The translations under genes and the position numbers were made by a program. The notes under the pieces are model-generated. The model ran no database searches and was not told where the DNA came from. It saw nothing but the letters and a program-made list of their open reading frames with translations. This document shows positions 12,005 through 30,684 of a DNA stretch of 64,000 nucleotides, one piece after another; within the stretch, counting starts at the first letter, position 1; each line of letters begins with the position of its first letter. This DNA comes from Trichinella spiralis (lineage: Eukaryota > Nematoda > Enoplea > Trichinellida > Trichinellidae), in assembly GCA_000181795.3 (NCBI GenBank), contig CM012955.1, positions 10,224,928 through 10,288,927 on the forward strand. Reading direction: 5' to 3'.

Positions 12005-15000
12005 TCAACTACGGCTATCAGTGCTTGAAGTTGTGGTGGAGGATGATGATGAAGAACTGCGAACGCGTCGTGTACTTCTGCCATGTCTGCTGGATCTGCG
12101 TTTCGATTTCCGCTTACCTCTCTTCGAATATTTCTCTTTACGATCTTGTCCACTGGACTCCACCTTTCTGCTTCTCTTGGACAATTCCATTGCATCCTGC
12201 TGATATTTCCTCCTCCGGTGCCGGTCCTCTTTTCGGTCCGGAGTCGGAGATCGGTCATTTTTCTTCTTCGGCTTTCTCCTGCTGGACGAGGAAGACCCCT
12301 TTTCGAACGATTTCGACAATTCCACAGTGCGATTTTTCTTTTCCGACGAACGGTGGTGCTTTTTCGAACTCGACTCTTTCGACCGCTGCTTGTCAATCTC
12401 CACCTGAGACCGACCACCACTGAGGTCCAACTCCAACGATTCGTCCTCATCCGCTGCCGACCGTTCATCATTTTGACTCTTTTTCTTTTCTTCCAACTCA
12501 ACTGACGCTGCTTCTGCTGCGGTTACCATTGTTGCACCACCATCAATTTTGACAGTTTCATTTTTCAGCCTAACCATTGGAGAACTGAAATTCTGCCCTT
12601 CATTTTCGGATTTCGATAATTCAGTCACTTCAGCACAATCATATTCACTTCGATGACGTTTATTTTCAGGTGGCGGTTCTTCTTGTTCATCGGTTGTATT
12701 CGCTTTCATGCTGTCACTGTTTGAACCTTTCACCGACAGCTCATCAAGCCCACTGATAAATTTCTTCTTTGATAAAGTTTCCGGTGTCAAAGTGGACAAT
12801 TCAGCTTTTTTCTCTTTCGAATCGGAATCTAAATCCACACATCTGTACTAACAGTTATCATTGTTGTATGTAGTTTTGCTTACCATCGATAGTAGATTCA
12901 CTTTTATTTTCTTTGGAATTTTGTGAATCATTTGATGATTTTGAATCATTATGCTGTTTGGTGGACTTCGTCAGTGATGGATCCTGCTTTGAATCTTGCT
13001 GTTGCAGCCGATGATGACGATGATGACGATAATGATGACGACGATGGGAACTGCTGGCTTTCGCCTTCATAAATAAGGGCTTCGCTTCATCATTTACGTT
13101 GCTTCTACTTGAACGTTTAGGCGAATCATTTTTGTCATGTTTCTTTTCTTTTCCTTTTTCCTCATTCGGCTGTAAATTGACTAAATCAGCTTCGTTTTCG
13201 ACAAATTTCGATTCCATCTCAATTCGCTTTTTCAATTCTTTAGAGCTAGTCTCGGCCGGTGAGCGGGATCCTCTGCTGCGCTTGAAAGACGACGACGACG
13301 ACGCTACGGGGTCCTTTTTGGGAGACTTTTGTTCCCTGGAATCATTTTTGCGTGCGGTCGATTTTTCGGGACGTGAACGATGATACGACGAACCACTGCT
13401 AGAGCTCGATCTCCTCCGTCGCCTGTCGCGCCTCCTGGACCGTCTCCTGGGCCTCAGGTGCGGAGGTGTGCTCGACCGAATGAAATACCGTCGAGGCGGT
13501 GTACGTGGGCTTCGATCTCGGCTTCGACTGTAACGACGTCTGGACCGACTCCGTCGCCGCGAATGGCGCCTCGACCCACGGTGGTACAGAGGAGAGTTGG
13601 CGCGTTGGATCAGCCGGTCGACCTCGTCTTCGTTGAACGGCGCCGCCGTGGCCAGGATGCCCGACTGGCGAACCGCCTCTTCCACCTCCTTCTTGGCCAT
13701 GTCCAACGTCTTGGCCAGCGGTTTCGCAATGGACGTGTTCGAGTGCCACATCCTCAATCTCTGTCCTTTGTAAAGTAAACCATTTTTCTGCAACGCGTTC
13801 ACTACAGACAGCTGACTGCTGAATTCCACGTAAGCACAACGCTGGGCTGCATCCCGACGACCGGCCATGCGCAGGTACATTACCTCTCCAATGTTGTCAT
13901 TCAAGAACATCATCAAATCGTACTTATCCACGTCCGCAGCCAGTCCACTGATGAACACTGTTCTTCGGACCTCTTCCACAGTCGACATTGGCAAACTGCC
14001 CGACAACGGTGGATATGCAGGTAGGCCCAGTTGAGTCAACTTCGGATCGATGGTCACAATCAAATCTCGACCATCAACATGCCTTGTCTCGCTAACCACA
14101 CCCAACGGAAGTTGTCTCTGACCAGGCAACGTTGGACCGCCCAGCATCAATGCCATATCTTCTTCCGGTATTTTCCCCTCCGGAACGGGCACGCAAATCA
14201 ACGCCCGGTCGATGAACACCGTATTGGTCATGTGTTGAGCAGTGTCAGCGCTCGACGATCGCACATAGCGAATATAACAAAGTTTGGTTTGTCCGATAAA
14301 ATTAGTCTGGTTCGTATCCGTTGGATACATGCGAAACTCTTCAATACGACCAAAATAAGAAAACATGTGATAAATCTGTTCACGGGTCAACAACGGCGAG
14401 ATGCTGCTAATCTGCACCAAATGCACTTTCTCGTTCCACCTTCGTTCGTTTTCTGAAACACAACCAACAAGGATCAAATTCCAAACGACAAATACCAGAT
14501 GATTGCAGTCAAATTTTGGTTTATTACACCTTTTACTACAATTGCATCAAAATCGATGAATCAACTTGCAAAATCAATCAAATTCACTTAAAAAACAATA
14601 TCGATTAACTAAATGAGAATTCAAAAAATAGAAAAAAAAATAATCTGCCTTAAATGGTAAAGCAGCATTAGCTGTAATTTCTCAACGATGAACGACGTTT
14701 TCTGATGCAATCATCTATATACAAAATAAACCTGACCTCGTCACACCGAAATTAAACAATTACTAATCACTAAAATTAGTAACCAAACAATTACGCTTAC
14801 TCATAAATAGTCAAACTAATTTTTTTTCCACTTTCAAAATAAAAAAAATATAATCACGAGATACAATACAAAAAATGACAAACATAAGAAATGAACACAC
14901 TATCATCGTCTTACATCAAAAGAGTTAGCGAAAAATGACTGAAAAAAAAACAGTGTAAGCATGGATGGCTAAACTGTATTTTCAGAAATGTTCACCCGAC

Positions 15001-15427
15001 AAATGGAATTCTAAAATAAAAATATTCTACCAACACAAATGGATATTTTCACTGCTCATTTTCTACATCAGTACTTCCACTCCTAACTGCAGTGCAACTG
15101 TTCAACTTAATGAGAACAAATTCATAAAAAAACGCCCTTTATTCGATTGATAAAGAATTGAAATTGTAATTAAATTAAACATATCAAAACAAAATATATG
15201 TTTCAAATATATCAAGCACCTGAATAAAAGTTCTGCTCAGGTAAAATGGTATTAATGTAAAACTTTTAAATCACTTCGCTTTTGATAAAATTAATAAAAA
15301 AAAACAACGATAGTAGAAACAATTTTGATTAAAATGAAAGCAAAACAGCAAAATAAAATGAAAATTTCCCAAGTACAACGCTTTAAAAGTAACACAATTT
15401 GTAACAAATAAATGACTTACTCGCCAT
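12005..15427 (-). CDS. SREK1: SREK1-like splicing regulator (two RRMs, RS-rich tail)
   Basis: Proposed exons 15427-15421, 14452-12884 and 12828-12005; 2400 nt, 799 residues. RRM1 at about residues 12-94 carries the SREK1 hallmark AQHMTNTVFIDRALICVP and is followed by a linker. RRM2 spans about 166-242 (VRRTVFISGL ... RCAYVEF). From about residue 290 to the end the protein is rich in Arg-Ser, Lys-Glu and Ser, as in SREK1/SRrp86, a nuclear protein that modulates SR-protein-dependent splice-site choice. The 3' intron is 55 bp, and its phase rules out nearer AG sites. The first coding exon is only seven bases (ATGGCGA before GTAAGT), chosen because it sits in a strong start context (GAAGCCATGG) with a perfect donor and the one phase that fits. 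That exon, and the 968 bp intron behind it, is the least certain part. Family assignment is strong. Confidence 0.88.
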
Positions 15428-16951
15428 GGCTTCAATAAATAAAATGTTCGAAAGTTGTACAACTGCACTGTTATGATGTCACTTGCTAAAACAGTTTTAT
15501 CATTAGACAGCAATAAAAGCAGTGGAAATGTTGCAGTAGTGCAAGACATGTAAAAGTAAAACAATGAACAACTGCGAGAGTAATTTTTAAAATATCAGAT
15601 AACGGATAAATTTTCATATACTTTACACTTTTTTTTCCTTTTTACAAAAGATTAACTGCTCAAGGATTAACAAAAATTAGTAGTAAACATTTAACGGTAA
15701 ACACGGCAAGTACTCGACAATATTTTCAGCAGCATACTACAAACTAAAAATAACTTCGATAATATAAAATGTTACTCACATTACGGTAAATCAATTCAAA
15801 ACCATACTACTGAAGAGTAAAATAATTTTTCATTACTTCATCATGGTTACATAAAAAACTTGTAACGTACACCTCAGAACGAACCTTCATAACATGCATC
15901 ACTTACAACAATTATAAAAACCCAATTACATTCATTTTACATGCTAAGCAAACAATGTAACAACACTAATAACACTTATTGTAAAGTCAAAAATGAGATT
16001 AATAAATGCAGCGAAACTTCACAAAATATAAAAATTTTAATTTAATTACACATATGTAAAATTATTAATATAAAAAACATCACTTCCAGAAGCATGATGA
16101 ACTTATGATAAATAATAATGTACTGTATTTCAAAAATACTCAGGTTTAACCTTATTCCCATAAAATATCATAAATATCGAGTGAATTCGAAATCAAGTTT
16201 ATCAAATAAATCTAATGCCTATTAAAAAAGATAATCTATAATTTACTCTTTACTTCAAAAAATTGAAACATTTAGTTTTAAAGATTTCATTGTAACATTA
16301 CTGTTTTGCATATGGTATGCGTAAAAAATTTTGAAGTGTGACTTATAATTACTGTACCTCATTGGTTCTTCTTTTAATTATTACTTTTTATTACGCGCCC
16401 TATACAGAATTTTACGTGAAGTTCGATGATTTTTACCTTAAATTTAAAATACTGCTTCAAGTGCTAATAATGCAAAAACATACTGTAACTTTTCAAAAGC
16501 TACAAGCTGATAATGAAAGTAGACACACATTCTTAAATCTTTTGCATCAAAGTTGTGAAAATATTTTTATCTGTTTTTTTCCATTAAAAAGGCATTAATA
16601 TTTGTTAACAGTTCAAGTTCCTTAGCAATAAGAGAATGATAAATAATAATTTAATGGAAGACACTTTACAAACTTTTAAATTTATCAATAACAAAATCGC
16701 CTGAAAAATATTCCTAATATTCTATATGATTATAATTGAGAAGAACTGCAAAAACAAATTGAAACTGCTTTTTATTCAAATACAAAACCCTAAAATACAC
16801 AGAAATTATCATCTTCACTAGAGTAATCTGAAACTACTATGCGATCGCATAACAATTAATCACAATCCCATTAGAAAACGGCATATAAATATCACAGCAC
16901 ACACGAATAACCCTAATCCAGCAGAAATTTCATCATAATAAATAATTAAAT
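15428..16951. other. Intergenic, AT-rich
   Basis: Promoter side of the SREK1-like gene and 3' side of the first GST gene. Very AT-rich, with no open frame, RNA gene or conserved motif that I can support. Confidence 0.6.
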
Positions 16952-17998
16952 TCATTTGTTTTCATTCCCATTTATCTTAGCATTTTTACGAATATCTGAT
17001 GACAAATATCTTTTCAAATTTGGACGATTCATAAAGCGTGAATGATAAATCGTCAGTGCTGTAAAATTTTCCAAGCAACTTGACGAAAGTATCAAAAGCA
17101 CGTCCAGAAGTTCAGCCAATGCATAGTCGGCAAAGGTTATCTAAAAAATGCTTTTCATAAATTTCAATTTATTCAAATTTTCAAAGTAGTATTCACAATT
17201 ATCATTTGAAAAATGGGAAAATTAAACTTTATTCATGTGAAAATGATTTTTACAATGGCCAAAAATGAAAATTCATCAATTACCTCGTCATCCAAAATGT
17301 ATTTCTTTCCTGTAAGTATTTTTTCAAATTTCGCCAATTCATCTGGCAACACTTCGTTAATAAATTTACCCTTTGACTCATGCTACAATAAAAGAGTGTT
17401 AAAATTAAAATCACTAAATAAAACTATAATTTTACTTACAAAAGAATCGCTGTATATCAGACGAGCATATTTTAATCGCAAATCAACAACGCCCTCGTAT
17501 ATTTGGTCGACGTAAGTCATTTCTTCTGCGTTTCCATACAAGCCTAAAGTTAAAATATTAAGAAAATTGCGTTTATGGAAAACAAATTTTAAATTTCCAC
17601 CAAATCGACGCCCCAGATGACGCATTATAGCTCCAGATTGAACGATCGGCTGATCATCCTCATAAAGACATGGAACTTGCCCGAACAACTAAATATTATC
17701 GAATATTTAAATTATTAAAACAAACAGTACAACTAAATTGCATATTTTAAACTTTTTCTAATCAAAGTTCATTAAATAAATTCAAAAAAAAAAATTAAAA
17801 ACCATTTGGGACTTTATTTCGGGCCAATCTTTTTGCTGAATACGGTTGTCAAGAAATTCAACTCTTTGATCATGAAGCAACAGTCGTATGGGTTCTGCCA
17901 AGCCTGAAAGGTACACAAATGGTAATAAAACTATGCAAAGTATGCGTGTGCGAAAAATTACCCCTTATAGGAAAGTAAACCAACTTGTATAGTGGCAT
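16952..17998 (-). CDS. Pi-class glutathione S-transferase, copy 1
   Basis: Six exons: 17998-17962, 17903-17803, 17688-17601, 17543-17440, 17382-17284 and 17140-16952; 618 nt, 205 residues, close to the usual 208. The N-terminal thioredoxin-like domain starts PLYKLVYFPIRG, with the catalytic-type Tyr at residue 8, and carries FGQVPCLYE and the glutathione-binding IVQSGAIMRHLGR. The helical domain has the folding motif ITFADYALAELL. These features place it in the pi class, cytosolic enzymes that conjugate glutathione to electrophiles. The tail (...INGNENK) recalls pi-class ends. It is tandem with a second copy 1.1 kb upstream that shares all five intron positions. An acceptor-like TTTTCAG lies about 45 bases before the ATG. 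Confidence 0.95.
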
Positions 17999-19116
17999 TT
18001 TAGCAAGAGTCGCAACTTTCAAACTGCTCGAGAGACACTGAAAATTGCAAATTTGTAAAAGCAAACATGAGCAAACACGGAACTGAAAATTGAACGCGCA
18101 TATAGAACGGCTACAAAGAAAAAAAAAGAGAAAAGTTTCAACGCCAATTCTCCACTGCTTTTTCGATCGTTCGCGTGCAGACAATAGTGCAAAGTTGGCA
18201 GAGTAGGCAAACAATTTATGTGCAACAGGTTCGAAATGAAACTACTCGTTTTCTATTTGAAAAATATGCAAAACGCCTCCACGTTAGTTCAAATGCAAAG
18301 CATTGAACAGAATGTAAAAATTCTGAAATGGTGACATTTGGAAAATAAGATGACAAAACGAAAATGAAGGAGAATCGTCTGTCAGAAAACTGTTAACGCA
18401 TTGTACAAAATTGGGCTATTCATTGGGCAACAATGCCGACGCCCCTGCTCCAAGAAATCACAAATGACACGTTCAAAGAACAGTATGTTGAGAATGTCAA
18501 CGCAAGTGGCACTTCGGGTGTTGAATCAACTCTGTCTACATTCTCAGCTCTTTGAATTGACTAACAATCTCAAAATTTATCATACCACAAATATACAACA
18601 CCAACCATCAAGCAAACAGCACACAACCGACAACACCGACAATCAGAAACGAAACCTTAGCCACATCGTCAACTGCTCAACAGACACGACGACCGACGGC
18701 AAATGACGTCACACCTTTTGCTCGTTCGATCGTATCTAACTTTCAGGAACAAAGAAATCCATAAAGTTGTTTGATAAAGAAAATCGAAACAGGAATAGTA
18801 GAAAATTCACAAATAAATTTTAAAAATTCATAAATAGTTGTTTCGCAACATTTTCAAAAATTATATTTACAAATAAAAGAAAATTTTTTACACTACAATA
18901 GAATATGCGCATGAAGGTTTAACGAATAGTGCAATTTAGTAAACGCAATTTTTATTTAAAATAACAATTTTCAACTATTTAGCGTTGCATTGAAACTGTT
19001 GCTGCTACTACAAAATTTTGCTTAATCGTACAATTCATCAACAGCAAAATATTCTTATTGATTTCAATAACTAGCAGTATAGTGTTAATTTTTTAAATCA
19101 TATAATCAATCGTATT
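17999..19116. other. Spacer between the two GST genes
   Basis: Holds the promoter of copy 1 and the 3' region of copy 2. A plus-strand open frame of about 100 codons near 18401-18706 is of low complexity and unlike any known family. No third GST remnant was recognised. Confidence 0.5.
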
Positions 19117-20111
19117 TTAATTTAATCGAATTTTCTTGTGATCGTCAGATTTCAAATATGCTTTCAAATTTGGATGATCAGTAATAAAGTCTGCATGATA
19201 AACTTTCAAAGTCGGGAAACTGGACAGACAAGCTGGTGACAGCATTAACAATGTGTCGAGCATGTCGAATAGCGAATAGTCGGCAAATGATATCTGAAAA
19301 ATAATTTTTTTTTCATCAATAGCATTTATTTTGTACAGATAAACATTGAAGTGAAAAAAATGCTGCTTTTCGTTCACCTTGTCATTCAAAATGTACTTCT
19401 TTCCTTTCAGCAAATTTTCAAATTTCTGCAATTCAACCGAAAGTACTTCTTTTGTAAACTTTTCCACTTCTTCTTCCTGTAAATTGACTTATTAATAAAT
19501 ATATATAAATCACTCAATTATATTCAATTTTACTAACAGAATGTTCAGTATAAATGAAAGGTGCGTATTTTCTTTTCAAATCACAAATGCCCTCATATAT
19601 TTCATCAACGTATGTCATTTCATCTGCATTTCCGTACAAATCTAAAGCAGAGATGGTAATTTTATTAAAGTTGCAAAAACAGTTCCTACCAAAACGACGG
19701 CCCAAATGGCGCATTATAGCACCGGATTGAACAATTGGATTGCCGTTTTCATAAAGACATGGAACTTGTCCAAACATCTAAAAGAAATTCAATAAAATCA
19801 GTTTATTAGTATTAATTAATTTTATTCAAATGTTAAAGTGTTAAAAAATTATTTTTTTGTTTCCTTGAACAAGTGAAAAATTACAAACCCCTATAGTTGG
19901 TTTAATTTTTGGCCATTCATTTCTGTCAAAACGATGGTCAATGAATTCAATTTTCTGATCATGAAACAACAGACGAATCGGTTCGGAAAGTCCTAGAAAA
20001 TAATATATTCAAAATTAACAATTTGTTGATCAAACAAAAATTTGAAAAAACAACTGAAAGAAAGAAATTACCTCGAACATCGAAGTATGATAGCTTGTAT
20101 AGAGGAGCCAT
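19117..20111 (-). CDS. Pi-class glutathione S-transferase, copy 2
   Basis: Six exons: 20111-20072, 19992-19889, 19777-19690, 19641-19538, 19476-19378 and 19293-19117; 612 nt, 203 residues. Start APLYKLSYFDVRG (catalytic-type Tyr at residue 9), then FGQVPCLYE, IVQSGAIMRHLGR and the C-terminal-domain motif ISFADYSLFDML. Exons 3, 4 and 5 have exactly the same lengths as in copy 1 (88, 104 and 99 nt) and the intron phases are identical, so the pair arose by tandem duplication. The proteins have since diverged markedly in the last exon, where copy 2 ends DDHKKIRLN without the tail of copy 1. A role in xenobiotic or host-derived electrophile detoxification is inferred from the family. Confidence 0.95.
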
Positions 20112-20170
20112 TTAACGATGTGGAAAATGAAGTCAGGCGAACCGTCTAGTTTAGCAAGACAAATTTCCCA

Positions 20171-20177
20171 TTTTATA
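20171..20177 (-). promoter_or_regulatory. TATA-like box of GST copy 2
   Basis: TATAAAA on the minus strand, about 60 bases before the ATG at 20111. The region is AT-rich, so this is only suggestive. Confidence 0.35.
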
Positions 20178-21206
20178 TCAACGCAAAACAAACACAGGCA
20201 TCAACTAAGCAAACTAGCTTTTACCAGCACGTAAACAGTTCCAAAAAACAATGATAACCAACTGACAGTTTACTACACAAACATTTCCACTTATCACCAT
20301 GTCATGCGACGGAAAGCAATAAATTCATTGGACATTTTAGACACAGAAAAATATATAATAAAAGTTTCGAACATTTTATGTTGAAAAGAAATCAGTATAA
20401 TATAATATAAATTATTCATATAATAAAAACATTCGTACATTTATTTTTTACTTTTTTTAAAAATTATTTTGATATTTTTATAAATTAATGCGCAGAATTA
20501 TACTTTTAAAATAATCTACAGTAATACATCTATTAATGAAATATTTTTTCATTTACAGTGAAGTAAGAAATTTTATTAAAATAAAAAAAAATTTATCTTA
20601 AAGATTTATAATTGAATTTATTGTAAAAATGAAAAAGTGTACTCTGAAAGTTTAGCATAAACATTTTATTCATTTTTTTGGAATTCATGTTTTCAGTATT
20701 AAAAACACTTTTAAAATTTTTAATATTTTGTAATTTATAAAAATTTTAATTTTCAGTTAAAAAATTTAAGTAATTCTGTAATAATTACAAATATGAAGCA
20801 ATCTTGACATATATAGGTCAAGTATTGTACATTTTAATCATTATACTGTAGCTGAAGCATTGTTTTTCTTATTCTGCGTTTTGTCTCTGAGGTATGTGGT
20901 TGTTATGCTCTTTGAATTTTATTTATGAAATAATTTCAATTTTTTAAACTTTAAATTGAACGATAAATTTGTATAATCTGTATATCATTGCGTCGTAGTG
21001 ATATCCTTTTTATTAGTGATAGTGAATACATGAATTAATCCGTGCGAAAACATTTTCTTGATTTATGGCAGATGTTATAGATTAAAATTATTTCATTGGT
21101 TTAGAGTATTGTTTTGTTATATGTTTTTTAGTGTAAATAATTTTAAGGTTCTATTTTTGTTATTATTATATTATCATTAAAATTTGTGTATTATATTGAT
21201 ATTTCA
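20178..21206. other. Divergent intergenic region, AT-rich
   Basis: Very AT-rich DNA between the divergently transcribed GST copy 2 and the LEM gene. No coding or RNA feature seen. Confidence 0.6.
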
Positions 21207-21207
21207 G
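21201..21207 (+). promoter_or_regulatory. Acceptor-like site just upstream of the LEM gene start
   Basis: ATTTCAG ends 11 bases before the ATG at 21219, with no matching coding exon upstream. It is a candidate trans-splice (spliced leader) acceptor or the end of a 5' UTR intron. Confidence 0.5.
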
Positions 21208-21218
21208 CGATTTCAAGT

Positions 21219-21844
21219 ATGGCAGAGAAATCGGTGAATCTCAAGGATGATGACGAGATTTATCGAGAACTTCGTGAGCTTGGCCTCAAATTTGGACCAA
21301 TTACAGACAGCACTCGATGGTTGTACTTGAAAAAGTTAGGTGCTGCTTTAGAGGCCTACAGTGTCAGTCAGAATCTTGACAAGGCTGCGGAGGAAATGAG
21401 GAAACGACGAATCGGTGCGCCACTGGACAAATCGGCTGAGCAGCTTAATAAAGAGTAAGAAGCTTATTTTTTGAAATAATTTTACAAATTTTTTTTTAGT
21501 AATCAATTGGAAGGAAGTGAGACAGTTCGAACATTTGAGGACGATCCTTTTAAGATTACGCCGATTTATCCGTATCCTCCACCGAAGTAAAGGATTTTCT
21601 GTTTATCATTTTGTGATGATGTTGCTTACTTATAATGATTTACTACTATTTATTTATTAGAAAGCGTCTTCCTCATGGACTGATTAAAAGACGAATTCCA
21701 ATTGTTCGAAACCGAGAACCGGAGTTAGAACGAAACAAGAATTCAGGTTGGAACATCATCAATATTGGGATGTTGGCATTGTTTGCTGTTTTTTTCGTTG
21801 TGTTCATTTACATGCTGATCTACCGTGTGAACAACGATACTTGA
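21219..21844 (+). CDS. Small LEM-domain inner nuclear membrane protein (emerin-like)
   Basis: Three exons: 21219-21454, 21500-21586 and 21661-21844; 507 nt, 168 residues. Residues about 10-48 form a LEM domain: a helix, then LGLKFGPITDSTR and YLKKL, matching the G-x-x-x-GPI-x-x-TR-x-x-Y-x-K-K-L core. A polar linker follows, then a single C-terminal membrane segment (IINIGMLALFAVFFVVFIYML) with a short lumenal tail. This architecture is that of emerin, a tail-anchored inner nuclear membrane protein that binds BAF and lamin. C. elegans EMR-1 is of similar size. The split codons at both introns resolve correctly (GA|T and AA|A). LEM-2/MAN1 types are excluded by the lack of a second membrane segment and of the MAN1 C-terminal domain. 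Confidence 0.85.
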
Positions 21845-21896
21845 ACACTGAATTGGAATTTTCTTAAAATGGTACAAAAAGCAGCAACACTGATAA

Positions 21897-21902
21897 AATA
21901 AA
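21897..21902 (+). terminator. Polyadenylation signal of the LEM gene
   Basis: AATAAA about 53 bases after the stop codon at 21844. Confidence 0.65.
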
Positions 21903-24520
21903 GTGACAAATCTTGGAATCATGTGTTTTATTTGACAGCATCAAGCTGAAGTTAAACAGTAGACATGATTTTATTATTTCACCATATTTAGTTATTAATT
22001 CCAACTTAGCGTAATCCTTTTACAGAATATTTTTAAAGTGAATAAGTTATTGTTGAAATCGAAAACTAACTCATACAGTTGTGCATTGTGATGCTACTAT
22101 TGTAAATAAACGCAACCATCATTTTTAATGTTAAGAATAGTATGAGCAATAAGAGTAATGAAAATGAGGCTACACCGAAATATGCAATATTTCAGGCAAT
22201 CCAAAATTTATAATTCTTTTATTATAAAAAACTTATTTGCAAATTGTTGAGCTACAGTATGAATTTATAAACTGCGTATCACCAAATGTTCAACTTTTTT
22301 CTACAGTAAAAGTTTAAGATATGTTGATGAAATGTCTTTTTAATGCCTACAGTTTTTCCACTATTTGTTCGAAATGAAAGAATAATTTCAAACATAATTT
22401 GCTTTGCAAAATGAGCAGCATATTATTTTTTTCAATATTTAATTCATGCATTCATTTTGAAATTTACAAATTGAAATTTTTTTCTTATAATACGATCAAC
22501 TACTCTAATGTCCAACTATATACAGTACATTGGACTGCATGAAGAATAATGAGGGTGTGATGTACAATTTTAGATTATTGTTAGTAATATTTGCAGTATA
22601 AATTCAGTTAAATATTTTTTAAAATTCTATTTTATGGGAATCATATATATTTTCAAAAATTTTTACTTATCACACTGTAAAGCATTTCTAATTTGAATTT
22701 GTTTCTGGTTATAATTAATTTACAGTCAGTGATGTTAGCTGTATAATTCTCTTTTCATTCTCCATATGTTAGCTTATCAAGCGAGAAAATATTGAAACGT
22801 AGGTCAAATGTCTATGAAAAAGTGAAGCACATTTCACCGTATGCAATAACGTATGACAATGTAGACAGCAGACGTCTTAAATTTTATATGACAATTACGC
22901 CTACTTTTGAAAATAATAATCTACGATCATATTAATTAGCTAAAATGTCATCATAAAACTTTATCAATCAAGTACCAAAGCTGGACTTATCAGCAAAGAG
23001 GTTTGTATCAATTTTACAATCAAATACGTTTGCAGTTTTTATGTTAACGAAATTCAGTTATTATGACTGGATTAAAACATGTTTTTAGTTAATTTCATTT
23101 AACATTTATGAAATGTTTATTGAATTTGCTTAACGGACCACCTTTAGGTTTTCAATATTGGAATTTGAAATGATGAAGTGTATGTATTATGATAATACTT
23201 TCGTTCAACATCGTTTAAATACAAGTGGGAATGGAAAGATTAAAAATATCTGTTGTGGTATAAATTATTTTTCATTTCAAGCTAATGAAATGCTATTTGA
23301 AAGCATTTGCTCAACGTAAAGTTGTAAATTTATTCCTCTAGGACAAATGTTCAAGTCACAGTTAAGAACTCCTCTTCTTTTGCTTTTGGTGCAAAGGATT
23401 TTAAATTGCTTTTGTATGTCTGTGTTTGCTAAATTATCAAATATGTTGGTTGTTGTTCATTTTAATCAAAATGAAAAACTGATTGCAACTGTTCACAATT
23501 AACAAATGTCCGACCAGTTGAAATTGTAACTTATTCATTCAGCGCTACCTTGCTTTGTCGTCATTTTGAATCCAGTTTCTGATTGAACTACACGGCTAAA
23601 TGCTTATGTTGAATTTCATTAAAAGTTCTGATAAATTATTAGCTTGCTTTCAATGCGCACGTATGATTTCTATTCGCCTGTAACTTCAAAATAAAAAACA
23701 ATCGCTTTAAAATCAGTATTAATGTGAGAGAAATTGATTTTTTAAAAAATAAGATTAAACTAATGGCATATGCTAACTGTCGTCTTAACAGTATTTCACA
23801 ATCTCTAATTTTTGTATTCATATTTTCGTATTCAAATACCAGCAATTACATCTGATACCCCAAACAATAATATTTATGTACATTTTCATGCAAAATGTCA
23901 CTAATACGTAAATTTCAACTGCTACGAGTTAGGAAAATACTGAAAAGTCACATTCATTAAATTCAAAAATTCTATACATAATGTTCAGTACGTTCATCTA
24001 AAAAAGATTTAATTGAAATATTTGACCATATTAGAAATTTTCTTTTTACTTAAAAAATTTATTCAGCTTGAAAATAATATGTTCACATATATTATTTTTT
24101 CACTCGCATGTAATTGTCATACTGTAGTTTATTTGAAACCAAATTGTTACCTGATTGTTTTTATTAGGGAAATTCTTTTGGTAGAAATAGAAAGACAAGT
24201 AGTAGTTAGTGTAGTGATTGAATGATACTTTTCGTTGTCACACGCAATGACCGATTTTTAATTAAACTCTCCGTTCTAATTTAATTATGTCTATCAATTC
24301 TGATGCTGTTCCTTTCAATTACTATTCTATCATTGTAATTTGTTATTGAACTCTGTAATTGCTGCTCATACAGCTGTACACGGCTTTCAGTTGTATAAGT
24401 GTGATTCTTGAAAGTTTCTCATATATTGATTTTGTTTTCAACGTACTATTTCTGCTTTTTGGTTAGCTTGAGCGTTAAAGCAACTGAGATGCGCATTTGC
24501 TGATTTATCGCATCGAAGTA
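21903..24520. other. Intergenic, AT-rich
   Basis: About 2.6 kb upstream of NEDD4. Only short, low-complexity open frames; no RNA gene or repeat array recognised. Confidence 0.6.

Positions 24521-30684
<6,164 letters not shown>

Noticed and set aside
13099-13839. Open frames antisense or frame-shifted to the SREK1-like gene
   Set aside because: Arginine- and serine-rich coding DNA keeps other frames open; they are shadows of the real exon.
19981-19996. Possible one-base frameshift in exon 2 of GST copy 2
   Set aside because: On re-reading the bases the frame is intact, and the exon sum (612 nt) is an exact multiple of three.
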